Below, in pieces: positions 1 through 7,603 of a stretch of 9,422 nucleotides of DNA. Position numbers and translations under genes: made by a program. This DNA comes from PLA2 sp036273915 (GTDB taxonomy: Bacteria > Planctomycetota > PLA2), in contig DASUGR010000220.1 of NCBI GenBank assembly GCA_036273915.1, positions 1 through 9,422 on the forward strand. The letters are read 5' to 3'. Position 1 is the stretch's first letter, and each line of letters starts with the position of its first letter. Below the pieces are notes generated by a model. It was not told where the DNA came from, ran no database searches, and was given only the letters and a program-made list of their open reading frames with translations.

Positions 1-3000
1 GTGCGCGGCACGTGCGAGGCGCGGATTGCCGGCGACGTCCTCCTGATCGCCGCGAAGTACACCGCGGTCGTCCAGGGCGACGGCGCGGTCGAGATCCCGT
101 TCCGCGTCGAGGGCGCGGCGCTCGAGCCGATGGCGGCGCTGCGCGGCGACGCGCTCGTGTTCGACACGCCGGGCACGCACGAGGTCGAGGCGCAGATCAC
201 CGTGAAGCTCGCGCGCGAGGGCGAGATGCTGCGCGGCGCGTTCCGGCTTCCGCCCGCCGCCGGCTACACCGTCGATCTGGCGCTGCCGCCCGAGGTCGAG
301 GGCGAGGTGGGACCGATCGTGCGCGCGTTCCGCTCGGGCGCGGACGGCGGCCACGTCGTCGGCTACCCGGACGAGACCGGCCTCTTCCAGGTCTGGATGA
401 AGCCGCGCTCGCCCGCGCGGCGGCTCGACGCGCTCCTCGGCGCGTCGTTCGAGACGGTCGCCGAGGTCAGCGAGGCCCGCACGGGGCTCAAGACGTCGCT
501 CCAGGTCTCGATCCTGCGCGCGCCGGTCGACGGGATCGACCTCCTGCTCGCGCCCGGCCAGACCGTGCAGGCGCTCGACGGCAAGAACGTGAAGACGTGG
601 CGGCTCGTCCGCGGCGCGGGCGAGGACACGATCGAGGTGCGGTTCACGGAGCCGATCCAGGACACGGTCACGCTCACGCTCGAGACCGACCTCCCGCGGG
701 ACAAGGTCGAGACGGCGCAGGTCCCGGTCGTGCGCGTGAAGAACGCGGTGCGCTACCGCGGTGCGCTCGGCATCGTCGCGCGGCCCGAGGTGCGGATCGA
801 GGGGATCGCGGCGACCGGCGTGCGCCGGCTCGAGGGCGGGCAGGGGCTCGCGCACTTCGAGGTCTGGTCGGAGGAGGCGCGGGTCACGGCGACGCTCGAG
901 CGCGTCGAGGCGCGCGCCGAGGCCACGACGCGGGCGTTGCTCGCGTTCCGCGAGGGCGGGAAGAGCCTTCAGGCCTACTTCGGGATCGAGATCACCGGCG
1001 ACCCGCTGTTCCGGCTCGAGCCCGCGCTGCCCCGCGGCTGGCTCCTGCGCCACGTCGTGCTCGACGGTCGCGACGCGCCGTACACCTACGAGGAGGACGG
1101 CCGGCTCGTCCTCGAGTTCCCCGAGGGGCTGAAGCCCGGCCGCCACGCGCTCTTCGTGGCGCTGGATACCGACGAGGTCGACTGGGTCCCGAACGCGGGC
1201 ACGGTCGGCTTCGACCTCGCTGGCGTGCGCGCGGGGCTCCCGTACGAGAAGGGGTTCCTCGTCGTCGCGTCGGATCCCGCGTTCCGCGTCAGCCTCGGGG
1301 CGGCGCAGGGGCTCACGGAGGTCGGCATGGCGGACGCGGGCCGCGCGTTCGGCGGCGCGACCGACCGCATGCTCTTCGCGTGGCGCTTCGAGGAGCCCGG
1401 CTACTCCGCGCGCTTCGCGCTGGAGCGGCACGAGCCGCAGATCGCGGCGACGGTCGTCATGCACCTCCTGCCGAGCGAGCGGCTGCTCGCGGTCGGGGCC
1501 TCGGTGCTCCTCGACATCAAGCGGACCGGCGTGCGCGAGATCAAGGTGACGCTGCCGAAGGGGACGGGGCCGCTCGTGGATCTCCGGGGCCCGATGATCA
1601 AGGAGAAGCGGGCGCCCGAGGCGGGCGCGGACCCGGAGACCTGGACGATCGTCTTCCAGAAGCGGATCCGCGGCGAGTACCGCCTGGACCTCGCGTTCGA
1701 CCGGAAGTTCGACGCGGACGCGTGGAGCGCGGTCGTGCCGGAGATCCTCGTGCCCGACGCGCAGGAGCGCGGGTTCCTCGTGATCCACTCGTCGGGGATG
1801 ACGGAGATCGCGGTGAAGCGGGAGGGCGTGCGGGAGGCCGACGTCGGCGAGCTGCCGCAGCAGCCGGAGCGCCCGCCGCTCGAGGTGCTCGCGTACGCGC
1901 AGCACCCGTACAAGGTGGAGATCTCGTCGCGGCGCCACGACCCGGAGCCGGTCGTCCAGGCGTACGCGGAGTCGGCGCGCATCTACGGCGTCGTGAGCCC
2001 GGACGGGCGCGTGCGCTGCCGCGCGGAGTACCGGATCCGGAACAACGACCTGCCGTTCCTCAGGATGACGCTGCCGGAGGGCGCGGAGCTGCTCGGCGCG
2101 CTGGCGGCGGGCGAGCCGATGAAGCCGCTGCGCGAGGCGGGGGCGCTGAAGCTGCCGCTGCCGCGGAGCAAGGACCGGGACAGCGCGTTCATCGTCGCCG
2201 TGGTCTACGAGATGCGCGCGGAGCGCCTCGGCGCCGCGGGCGAGCTGACGATAGAGCGCCCGGCGCTCGACATCGAGGTGCTCGAGACGAAGTACGACCT
2301 GCACCTGCCGGACGGCTACTCGGTGACGGGCTTCGACGGCGACCTCGTGCCGCTCACGATGCGCGAGCGGGAGGGCGTGCTGGACGAGTTTCTCGCGGCG
2401 CTGCCGCCGTGGTCGGGCGGCGTGGAGGCTGCGGCCGCCCGCGAACCGGCGCCCGTCACGCAGGCCGACGTGGATCGCCTGCGCGCGGTGATCGCCGAGC
2501 CGCCTGGCGACACCGGCGTCGACATCCGTCACTTCGAGCCCGCGTACATGGCGCTGCAGACGAAGCTCGGCGAGATCCAGCAGGGCGTGGAGCGGGAGGC
2601 GTCGTTGTGGAAGGCCGGCGACGTGTCCCTCGTCCAGCAGCAACAGGACACGAATCGCGTGCTCTTCGGCGCCGCGCTCGACAAGGCGGCGCAGCTGGGG
2701 TACCCGGTCCAGACGTTCCTCGTCGACGAGGGGACGCTGGGGCCCGCGACGCCGGCGGCCGACGCGGGCGCGGCGCCGTCCGCAGCCGAGGCGGAGAAGA
2801 GCGTGGCCCTGCGCGGGACCCTCCGGCGTGAGTTCAAAGCGAAGACCCGCACGGCGGACGAGGACGTCGAGGCGGCGAAGAAGCTCGAGGATGGGGTGGC
2901 GGCCGGCGAAGAGCTCCCCGAGGAGGAGCTTGCGGACAGCGACGAGGTCACGAGCGATGCGCCGTTCACGGGGCGGGCGGAGGCAGAGCCGGCCGCGAAG

Positions 3001-6000
3001 CCGGAGGGCTCGTCCACGAACGGCGCGATCGGCGCCGGCGGCGGGGCGGGCGGGCGCGTGGGCGGCCGCCGCTTCGTCGCGCACGGCGGCAAGGGGCCCG
3101 GGCAGACGAAGCCGCCCGGCGGCCCCGGCGAGGGCAAGCGCGCCCGCCCCGAGCGCGCGCTCTTGAGCCTCGACATCGAGTTCCTGAAGTCCGACAACCT
3201 CTGCCGGCTGAAGTCGCTCGCGCCGACCGGCGCGGTCACGCTCTCCTACGCGCGCAGCGACGCGTACGCGCGGCAGGGCTACATGGGCGCGGTCCTCGGC
3301 CTCGCGGTGTGCGCCGTGTTCCTCCTCGGCAAGCGCCGCCGTCTCCTCCTCCTCCTCCCGGGGGCCCTTCTGCTTCTCCTCTCCCTGCACTTCGCGGGGC
3401 TCTCGTTCCTCCCGTCCGAGTTCGCCATGGGCGCCGCGACCGCGCTCGTGGCGGTCACCGCGATCACCCTCGGCTGGCGGCTCGCGCTCGCACTCGCCCG
3501 CCTCGTGCACCGGCCGTGGCGGAAGGGCGCCGCGGCGCTCCTGCTCCTCGCCGCCGCCGCGCGCGCCGGCGACACCGTGCTCGTGCCGTACGGAACCGAC
3601 CCGACGAAGACCGACCGCGTGTTCCTGCCGGCGGACGAGTACCACCGGCTCCGGAATCTCGCGTACCCCGAGACCGCGGGCGGCGCGACCGCGGTCACCG
3701 ACGCGGAGTACGAGGCCGTGCTCCTCGAGGAGCAGCTCACGCTGCGCGCGCGCTACGAGATCGCGAAGGAGACCGACGACGCCGAGCGGCTTCCGCTCGC
3801 GCTGAAGGACGTCGCGATGACCAGCGCGACGATCGACGGCAAGCCCGCGCAGCTCGCGGTCGAGTCCGAGGGCTACGTGCTCGTGCTCGAGGGGAAGGGC
3901 AACCGCGTGCTCGAGCTCGAGTTGAGGCCGAGGCTCTTGGGGTCCGGGGACCTGCGGGCATTCTCGGTGCCCGTGCGGCCCGTCGCGACCGCGCGGCTCG
4001 TGCTGAAGCACGACATCCCGGGCTACGACGCCAAGGTCGTCGAGCTCGGCGCGGCCGAGGAGGCGCTCCACCGCCTCGGCCCGGTCGGGGTCGTCGCCGT
4101 GACGTTCGCGCCGCGCGTGGAGCCCTTCCGCGCGAAGGAGGCGGAGCTCCGCGCGGAGACGGCGACCGTCGTCTCCGTGCGTGACGGGTTCACGGCCGTC
4201 GCCTCGCGCATCCGCTACGGCATCAGCGGCGGCAGCGTGTCGCGCGTGCGCGTGCGCGTCGGGAAGGACCTCACCGTGCTTTCCGTCGCGTGCCCGGACC
4301 TCGCCGGCTGGGAGATCGACGGCGACAAGAACCTCGTGGTCGCGCTCGCGAAGGCCGCCGACCGCGCGCTCACCGTCGAGGTGCGCGCGGAGCGGAAGGC
4401 GGAGCGCGAGCGGGCCGAGGCGGTGCCCGACGTGGCGCCGCTCGACGTCCTGCGCGACGCGGGCGTGGTCGCGATCGACACGCTCCCGGACCTGAAGGTC
4501 GAGGTCACGGGGAGCCGCGGGCTCATGCGCGCGAGGCTCGAGGACGCGCCGAACGACCTGCGCGCGACCGCCGACCCGGGCGTCGTGCTGCGCGTGGAGC
4601 GCTACGCGGTGCGCCCGTTCGAGCTCTCTTGGCGCGTGTACCTCGAGGAGACGCGGCTCGGCGCCGAGACGAATATCGACCTCTTCGTCGACCGCGACGT
4701 CGCGCTCGCGGAGGCGCGGCTGCGCGTGACGCTCGAGCGCGGGCCGGGGCCGTTCACGCTTTCGCTGCCGGTGCCTTCGGGCTACGAGGTCACCGCCGTC
4801 GCCGGCGACCTGCGCGACTGGTGGGTGCGCGACGGCACGCTGTTCCTCGACCGCGCGACGCGGCTCGCGGGGACGCAGGAGTACCGGATCGTGCTGCGCC
4901 GCGTGGGCGCGACGACGGAGGCGTTCACGGCGCCGGCGCTCTCGCTCGCGGGCGCGACCGGCGAGTCGGGCCTCGTCCGGCTCGCGGTCGCCGACGGCCT
5001 CGAGGCCGAGGTGCGCGACGTGTCGCCGACGCTCCTGCCCGAGGACGTCGCCGCCGCGGGCGCGGTCCCGTGGGGCAAGCTCGTGCGCGCGTTCCGCTAC
5101 TACAAGGGGCCGTGGCGTTTTGACGTGTTCGCGCGCGAGGAGCCGCGCGAGGTGGACGCGATCGTCGTGTCCCGCGTGGTCCCGCTCGCCGACCGCGTGC
5201 GCGTGGAGGCGCTCGTCGACTTCCACGTGCGGCGCGGGCTTGTAGACGGCTACGCGTTCGTCGTCCCCGTGGCGGAGGAGCGCGAGGCCCTCGTGGTCGC
5301 GCACGACCGCCGCGAGGTGCGATCGGAGGGGGCTCCGGGGGGCCGGAAGTTCATCGTGACCTTGCGCACCCCCACCCGGGGCAGCGCGGCCGTGACGGTC
5401 TCGTACGACGTGCCCTACGGCACCGAGATCCGCGGCGTGGAGCCGCTCGGCGCCGCGACCGTGACGCGGTACGTCGCGGTCGAGAAGGCGCCGGACGGCG
5501 AGGTGCGGATCGCGGGCTCGACGAACCTCGACACGGCGGACTTCGCCGACCTCCCGCTGCGCGCGCCGGAGACGACGGCGCAGACGGTCGCGCGGGTGTT
5601 CGTGGGCGCGGGTGCCGCGTTCACGCTCTCGCTCGACGTGCGCCGCCACGCGTTCGAGACCGTCGCGAAGGCGGTCGTCTACAGCGCGCTCGCGGAGGCG
5701 GTCGTGGACCGGTCGGGCTGGACGCGCGTGGCGATGTCGTACCGCGTCTACAACAGGTCGGAGCAGTTCCTGAAGCTCGCGCTGCCGGAGGACGCGCTGC
5801 TCCTGAGCGTGGTCGTCGCGGGCGAGGGCGTGCGGCCGCTGGCCGAGGGCGCCGACCTGCTCGTGCCTCTGCGGAAGCTCGCGCTCGGGTCGCCGTCGTT
5901 CGACGTCGACGTCGCGTACTCGTACCCCGGCGCGGCGGTGGGCGGGAAGGTGTCGAGCGTGAAGCTGCCGGCCGTGAAGGGGCTCGACGTGCGCCGCACC

Positions 6001-7002
6001 GCGCTCATCCTGCACGTGCCGAAGGGGTTCTCGTACGACTTCGACACGGAGATGGAGGAGGCGGCGGAGGCCGACATCCTCGCGGCGGAGGCGAACGACC
6101 GGTACCAGGAGATCAAGGAGATGTCGGACGTGGCGCAGCGCGGGAGCAGCCTGCAGGCGGGCCGCGCGCTGTCGAACGTCCAGCAGCTCGATCAGGAGGC
6201 GCGCCAGCTGCTCGAGAGGGTGCGCGAGACGACGCGCGACGCGGGCAAGCTCCAGCAGGTGGAGTCGCAGGAGCGGGCGCTCGAGACGCTCAACAAGGCG
6301 AACCGCGCGCAGGCGGAGGGGAAGCCGCAGCCGCAGCAGGCGGCGGAGGAGGCCGGCGAGGCGCGCGGCTTCCAGTCGTGGGACGTGAACGAGGCATTCC
6401 TCGGCCGCGCGCGCGCGGAGCAGCGAAAGCAGGTGGACGAGTTCAAGGCGACGCAGCAGCGGGCGCAGCGGGGTGTCGCGCAGGAGGACCGGTCGCTCGA
6501 GGGCACGATCTACAAGGGCGGGCAGTACCGCGGCCCGAACGGCGGCGTGCCGCCGGGCCTGCGGAGTCCGTCGGATGCCGAGCCGCCCCCGGAACCCCCT
6601 CAGGATGCTGCCGCGGGGAAGAGCGTGGCGAAGAGCTACGGCATCCGTTTCAACGACGGCGCGGACGGCGACTTCCGCGGTCGCCGGGAGAACGCGTTCG
6701 AGGGCGGTCTTGTCGCGGACAGCGAGAGGGCAGGGGACTTGCGCGGCACGTGGCGTGACGCCCTCGCCCACGTGGAGATCGCGTCGGCCGCGAAGGGCCG
6801 GATCTCGCTCCGGATCGCGCTGCCGACCGACGGGGACGTGTACCGCTTCGCGCAGCTCGGCGGCGCGGGCGGCGTCCGTTTCGACGCCAGCGAGAAGGGG
6901 CGCGGCCTGCTGCACGGCGCGCTCGCGATCCTCTTCGCGGCGGCCGCCGTGTTCGTGTTGCGCTTCCGCGCGAAGGCAAAACTTGCGGGGACCGGAAACT
7001 AG
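1..7002 (+). CDS. Giant membrane-anchored extracytoplasmic protein, two tandem homologous halves (5' partial)
   Basis: I do not recognise a named family, and the function is unknown. The frame is open from base 1 to TAG at 7000-7002 (2333 codons seen). The GTG at base 1 is probably just the window edge, because the first half lacks the entry segment found in the second half. Most of the protein alternates hydrophobic and polar residues, as in beta-sandwich repeats. Half 1 (about 1-1169) has beta-rich repeats, an Ala/Glu-rich, partly helical linker (about 819-1000), a Gly-rich stretch (1008-1040) and hydrophobic segments at about 1095-1110, 1115-1138 and 1141-1169. A signal-peptide-like stretch (about 1171-1190) leads into half 2, which repeats the order: beta-rich repeats to about 2015, a Glu/Gln/Arg-rich coiled coil (about 2017-2165), a Pro/Gly linker and one last TM helix (about 2301-2320) followed by basic residues. 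Basic residues flank the segments so that both large halves would lie outside the cytoplasm. A structural, adhesive or envelope role is only a guess. Confidence 0.9.
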   Translation: MRGTCEARIAGDVLLIAAKYTAVVQGDGAVEIPFRVEGAALEPMAALRGDALVFDTPGTHEVEAQITVKLAREGEMLRGAFRLPPAAGYTVDLALPPEVEGEVGPIVRAFRSGADGGHVVGYPDETGLFQVWMKPRSPARRLDALLGASFETVAEVSEARTGLKTSLQVSILRAPVDGIDLLLAPGQTVQALDGKNVKTWRLVRGAGEDTIEVRFTEPIQDTVTLTLETDLPRDKVETAQVPVVRVKNAVRYRGALGIVARPEVRIEGIAATGVRRLEGGQGLAHFEVWSEEARVTATLERVEARAEATTRALLAFREGGKSLQAYFGIEITGDPLFRLEPALPRGWLLRHVVLDGRDAPYTYEEDGRLVLEFPEGLKPGRHALFVALDTDEVDWVPNAGTVGFDLAGVRAGLPYEKGFLVVASDPAFRVSLGAAQGLTEVGMADAGRAFGGATDRMLFAWRFEEPGYSARFALERHEPQIAATVVMHLLPSERLLAVGASVLLDIKRTGVREIKVTLPKGTGPLVDLRGPMIKEKRAPEAGADPETWTIVFQKRIRGEYRLDLAFDRKFDADAWSAVVPEILVPDAQERGFLVIHSSGMTEIAVKREGVREADVGELPQQPERPPLEVLAYAQHPYKVEISSRRHDPEPVVQAYAESARIYGVVSPDGRVRCRAEYRIRNNDLPFLRMTLPEGAELLGALAAGEPMKPLREAGALKLPLPRSKDRDSAFIVAVVYEMRAERLGAAGELTIERPALDIEVLETKYDLHLPDGYSVTGFDGDLVPLTMREREGVLDEFLAALPPWSGGVEAAAAREPAPVTQADVDRLRAVIAEPPGDTGVDIRHFEPAYMALQTKLGEIQQGVEREASLWKAGDVSLVQQQQDTNRVLFGAALDKAAQLGYPVQTFLVDEGTLGPATPAADAGAAPSAAEAEKSVALRGTLRREFKAKTRTADEDVEAAKKLEDGVAAGEELPEEELADSDEVTSDAPFTGRAEAEPAAKPEGSSTNGAIGAGGGAGGRVGGRRFVAHGGKGPGQTKPPGGPGEGKRARPERALLSLDIEFLKSDNLCRLKSLAPTGAVTLSYARSDAYARQGYMGAVLGLAVCAVFLLGKRRRLLLLLPGALLLLLSLHFAGLSFLPSEFAMGAATALVAVTAITLGWRLALALARLVHRPWRKGAAALLLLAAAARAGDTVLVPYGTDPTKTDRVFLPADEYHRLRNLAYPETAGGATAVTDAEYEAVLLEEQLTLRARYEIAKETDDAERLPLALKDVAMTSATIDGKPAQLAVESEGYVLVLEGKGNRVLELELRPRLLGSGDLRAFSVPVRPVATARLVLKHDIPGYDAKVVELGAAEEALHRLGPVGVVAVTFAPRVEPFRAKEAELRAETATVVSVRDGFTAVASRIRYGISGGSVSRVRVRVGKDLTVLSVACPDLAGWEIDGDKNLVVALAKAADRALTVEVRAERKAERERAEAVPDVAPLDVLRDAGVVAIDTLPDLKVEVTGSRGLMRARLEDAPNDLRATADPGVVLRVERYAVRPFELSWRVYLEETRLGAETNIDLFVDRDVALAEARLRVTLERGPGPFTLSLPVPSGYEVTAVAGDLRDWWVRDGTLFLDRATRLAGTQEYRIVLRRVGATTEAFTAPALSLAGATGESGLVRLAVADGLEAEVRDVSPTLLPEDVAAAGAVPWGKLVRAFRYYKGPWRFDVFAREEPREVDAIVVSRVVPLADRVRVEALVDFHVRRGLVDGYAFVVPVAEEREALVVAHDRREVRSEGAPGGRKFIVTLRTPTRGSAAVTVSYDVPYGTEIRGVEPLGAATVTRYVAVEKAPDGEVRIAGSTNLDTADFADLPLRAPETTAQTVARVFVGAGAAFTLSLDVRRHAFETVAKAVVYSALAEAVVDRSGWTRVAMSYRVYNRSEQFLKLALPEDALLLSVVVAGEGVRPLAEGADLLVPLRKLALGSPSFDVDVAYSYPGAAVGGKVSSVKLPAVKGLDVRRTALILHVPKGFSYDFDTEMEEAAEADILAAEANDRYQEIKEMSDVAQRGSSLQAGRALSNVQQLDQEARQLLERVRETTRDAGKLQQVESQERALETLNKANRAQAEGKPQPQQAAEEAGEARGFQSWDVNEAFLGRARAEQRKQVDEFKATQQRAQRGVAQEDRSLEGTIYKGGQYRGPNGGVPPGLRSPSDAEPPPEPPQDAAAGKSVAKSYGIRFNDGADGDFRGRRENAFEGGLVADSERAGDLRGTWRDALAHVEIASAAKGRISLRIALPTDGDVYRFAQLGGAGGVRFDASEKGRGLLHGALAILFAAAAVFVLRFRAKAKLAGTGN
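2455..3150 (+). other. Low-complexity linker of half 1 (helical, acidic, then Gly-rich)
   Basis: Residues 819-1050 of the giant protein break the beta-rich pattern. A helix-prone part starts at VTQADVDRLRAVI and includes VQQQQD near 878-883. An Ala/Glu-rich acidic stretch follows (about 925-990, including EELPEEELADSDE). Residues 1008-1040 are Gly-rich (GAIGAGGGAGGRVGGRR), and a basic Pro/Gly stretch leads to the membrane anchor. The equivalent part of half 2 (about 2017-2240) is also helical and then Pro/Gly-rich, but it shares no obvious residue-level similarity. The region is probably a stalk or spacer between the folded domains and the membrane; this is inferred from composition only. Confidence 0.6.
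3283..3570 (+). other. Internal membrane block and signal-peptide-like junction between the two halves
   Basis: Within the giant protein, residues 1095-1110 are hydrophobic and end in GKRRR, residues 1115-1138 form a Leu-rich segment, and residues 1141-1169 form a third one ending near HRPWRK. A short hydrophobic run (GAAALLLLAAAARA, 1176-1189) then leads into GDTVLVPYGTD. The last stretch has the n-region, h-region and AxA-like end of a Sec signal peptide, but it sits in mid-protein. Under the positive-inside rule, the chain would cross outward to inward, back out, in again, and finally out into the second half. This suggests either a polytopic anchor between two external halves or a signal peptide left over from the fusion of two secreted paralogues. 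The helix limits are judged by eye. Confidence 0.7.
6049..6495 (+). other. Coiled-coil segment of half 2
   Basis: Residues about 2017-2165 of the giant protein are rich in Glu, Gln, Arg and Ala with regularly spaced Leu, for example LDQEARQLLERVRE and VESQERALETLNKANRAQ. Such composition is typical of long amphipathic helices or coiled coils. It lies between the last beta-rich repeat and a Pro/Gly-rich spacer before the C-terminal membrane helix, so it could act as an oligomerising stalk. The extent was judged by eye without a coiled-coil predictor. Confidence 0.6.
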
Positions 7003-7020
7003 GGTTTGCTGCAACCCCAC

Positions 7021-7024
7021 GGAG
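7021..7024 (+). promoter_or_regulatory. Ribosome binding site of the CBS-domain gene
   Basis: GGAG lies 7 bases before the ATG at 7032, which is good Shine-Dalgarno spacing and fixes that start. It falls in the 29-base gap after the stop of the giant gene. The gap shows no terminator, so cotranscription with the upstream gene is plausible. Confidence 0.75.
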
Positions 7025-7031
7025 CGAAGAG

Positions 7032-7514
7032 ATGAAGGTCAAGAGCGTGATGATGAAGCAGGTGGCCACCTGCCTGCCCACCGACAGCCTCGGCGCCGCC
7101 GCCGAGATCATGTGGAACAAGGACTGCGGGATCGTGCCGGTCGTCGAGGCGGGGTCGATGCGCCTCCTGGGCGTCGTGACCGACCGCGACCTCGCGATGG
7201 CGACGCTCCTCTCGAACCGCCCGGCCGACGCGATCCGGGTGGGCGACGCGATGACGACGAGGCTCTTCACGTGCCGCGAGGAGGACGACCTCCGCGAGGC
7301 GCACGACACGATGCGCGAGCGCCAGGTGCGCCGCGTGCCGGTGGTGGACGAGGAGGGCCGCCTCGCGGGGCTGGTGTCGCTCACGGACCTCGTGCGCGAG
7401 GCCTTCTCGACGCGCGCGGCGGCGGCGGCGCGCCGCCAGCGCGAGTGCGCGCGCACGCTCGCGGCCGTCTGCGCCGTCCGCGAGACCACGCCGACGACCG
7501 GCCGGACGTTCTAG
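7032..7514 (+). CDS. Tandem CBS-domain protein
   Basis: This is a 160-residue, probably cytoplasmic protein made almost wholly of two CBS domains (one Bateman module): CBS1 at about 1-60 and CBS2 at about 68-126. Each ends with the usual strand-helix motif, GVVTDRDLA at 47-55 and GLVSLTDLV at 113-121. Both keep the [ST]-x-x-D signature (TDRD and SLTD) that in this superfamily often contacts the ribose of a bound adenosine nucleotide. A basic, Ala/Arg-rich tail with two Cys (139, 147) follows and has no recognised domain. No catalytic domain is fused, so it is probably a stand-alone sensor or regulator of a partner. The start is ATG with GGAG 7 bases upstream, 29 bases after the giant gene; the next gene, a GlgC-like protein, begins 89 bases downstream. 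An adenylate-energy input to that neighbour is possible but inferred only from position. The ligand (AMP, ATP, SAM or other) cannot be read from the sequence. Confidence 0.93.
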   Translation: MKVKSVMMKQVATCLPTDSLGAAAEIMWNKDCGIVPVVEAGSMRLLGVVTDRDLAMATLLSNRPADAIRVGDAMTTRLFTCREEDDLREAHDTMRERQVRRVPVVDEEGRLAGLVSLTDLVREAFSTRAAAAARRQRECARTLAAVCAVRETTPTTGRTF

Positions 7515-7536
7515 GGCCGCCCCCCAGCCCCCCCGT

Positions 7537-7554
7537 GCCTCCGCCTACGGAGGC
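7537..7554 (+). terminator. Perfect 7-bp hairpin after the CBS gene, possible weak terminator or attenuator
   Basis: GCCTCCG (7537-7543) and CGGAGGC (7548-7554) form a perfect 7-bp stem around a CCTA loop, 22 bases after the CBS stop. The following bases (TTCACG) contain no T-tract, so this is not a canonical intrinsic terminator. It could be a processing or pausing site, or chance in very GC-rich DNA. The rest of the 7515-7603 gap is a C-rich run followed by the ribosome binding site of the next gene. Confidence 0.35.
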
Positions 7555-7582
7555 TTCACGAGCCCTTGAGCCGCCCTTGGCC

Positions 7583-7588
7583 GGGAGG
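7583..7588 (+). promoter_or_regulatory. Probable ribosome binding site of the GlgC-like gene
   Basis: GGGAGG is the only strong Shine-Dalgarno-like purine run upstream of the GlgC-like frame. It ends 15 bases before the GTG at 7604, which is longer than usual. A nearer ATG at 7593 is in another frame, and the in-frame TTG at 7577 lies upstream of this site, so GTG 7604 remains the best start. Confidence 0.5.
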
Positions 7589-7603
7589 CCCGATGCTCTC
7601 CTC

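Noticed and set aside
12..2831. A 939-codon open frame overlapping the giant gene on the same strand
   Set aside because: Its product is an Arg/Ala/Gly-rich string with no motif, as expected from an off-frame reading of GC-rich codons; the frame starting at base 1 shows repeats and membrane segments.
2529..3239. A 236-codon antisense Ser/Pro/Ala-rich frame
   Set aside because: It lies opposite the low-complexity linker of the giant gene; its composition is that of a reverse reading, and it has no start signal or motif.
7515..7535. The C-rich tract after the CBS gene, considered as a G-quadruplex on the minus strand
   Set aside because: It has too few separate runs with suitable spacing to support a four-run quadruplex.
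6473..7603. The open frame upstream of the GlgC-like start, which could extend that protein by 377 codons
   Set aside because: It overlaps the end of the giant gene and the whole CBS gene, is low-complexity Arg/Ala/Pro, and GlgC similarity begins only at the GTG at 7604.
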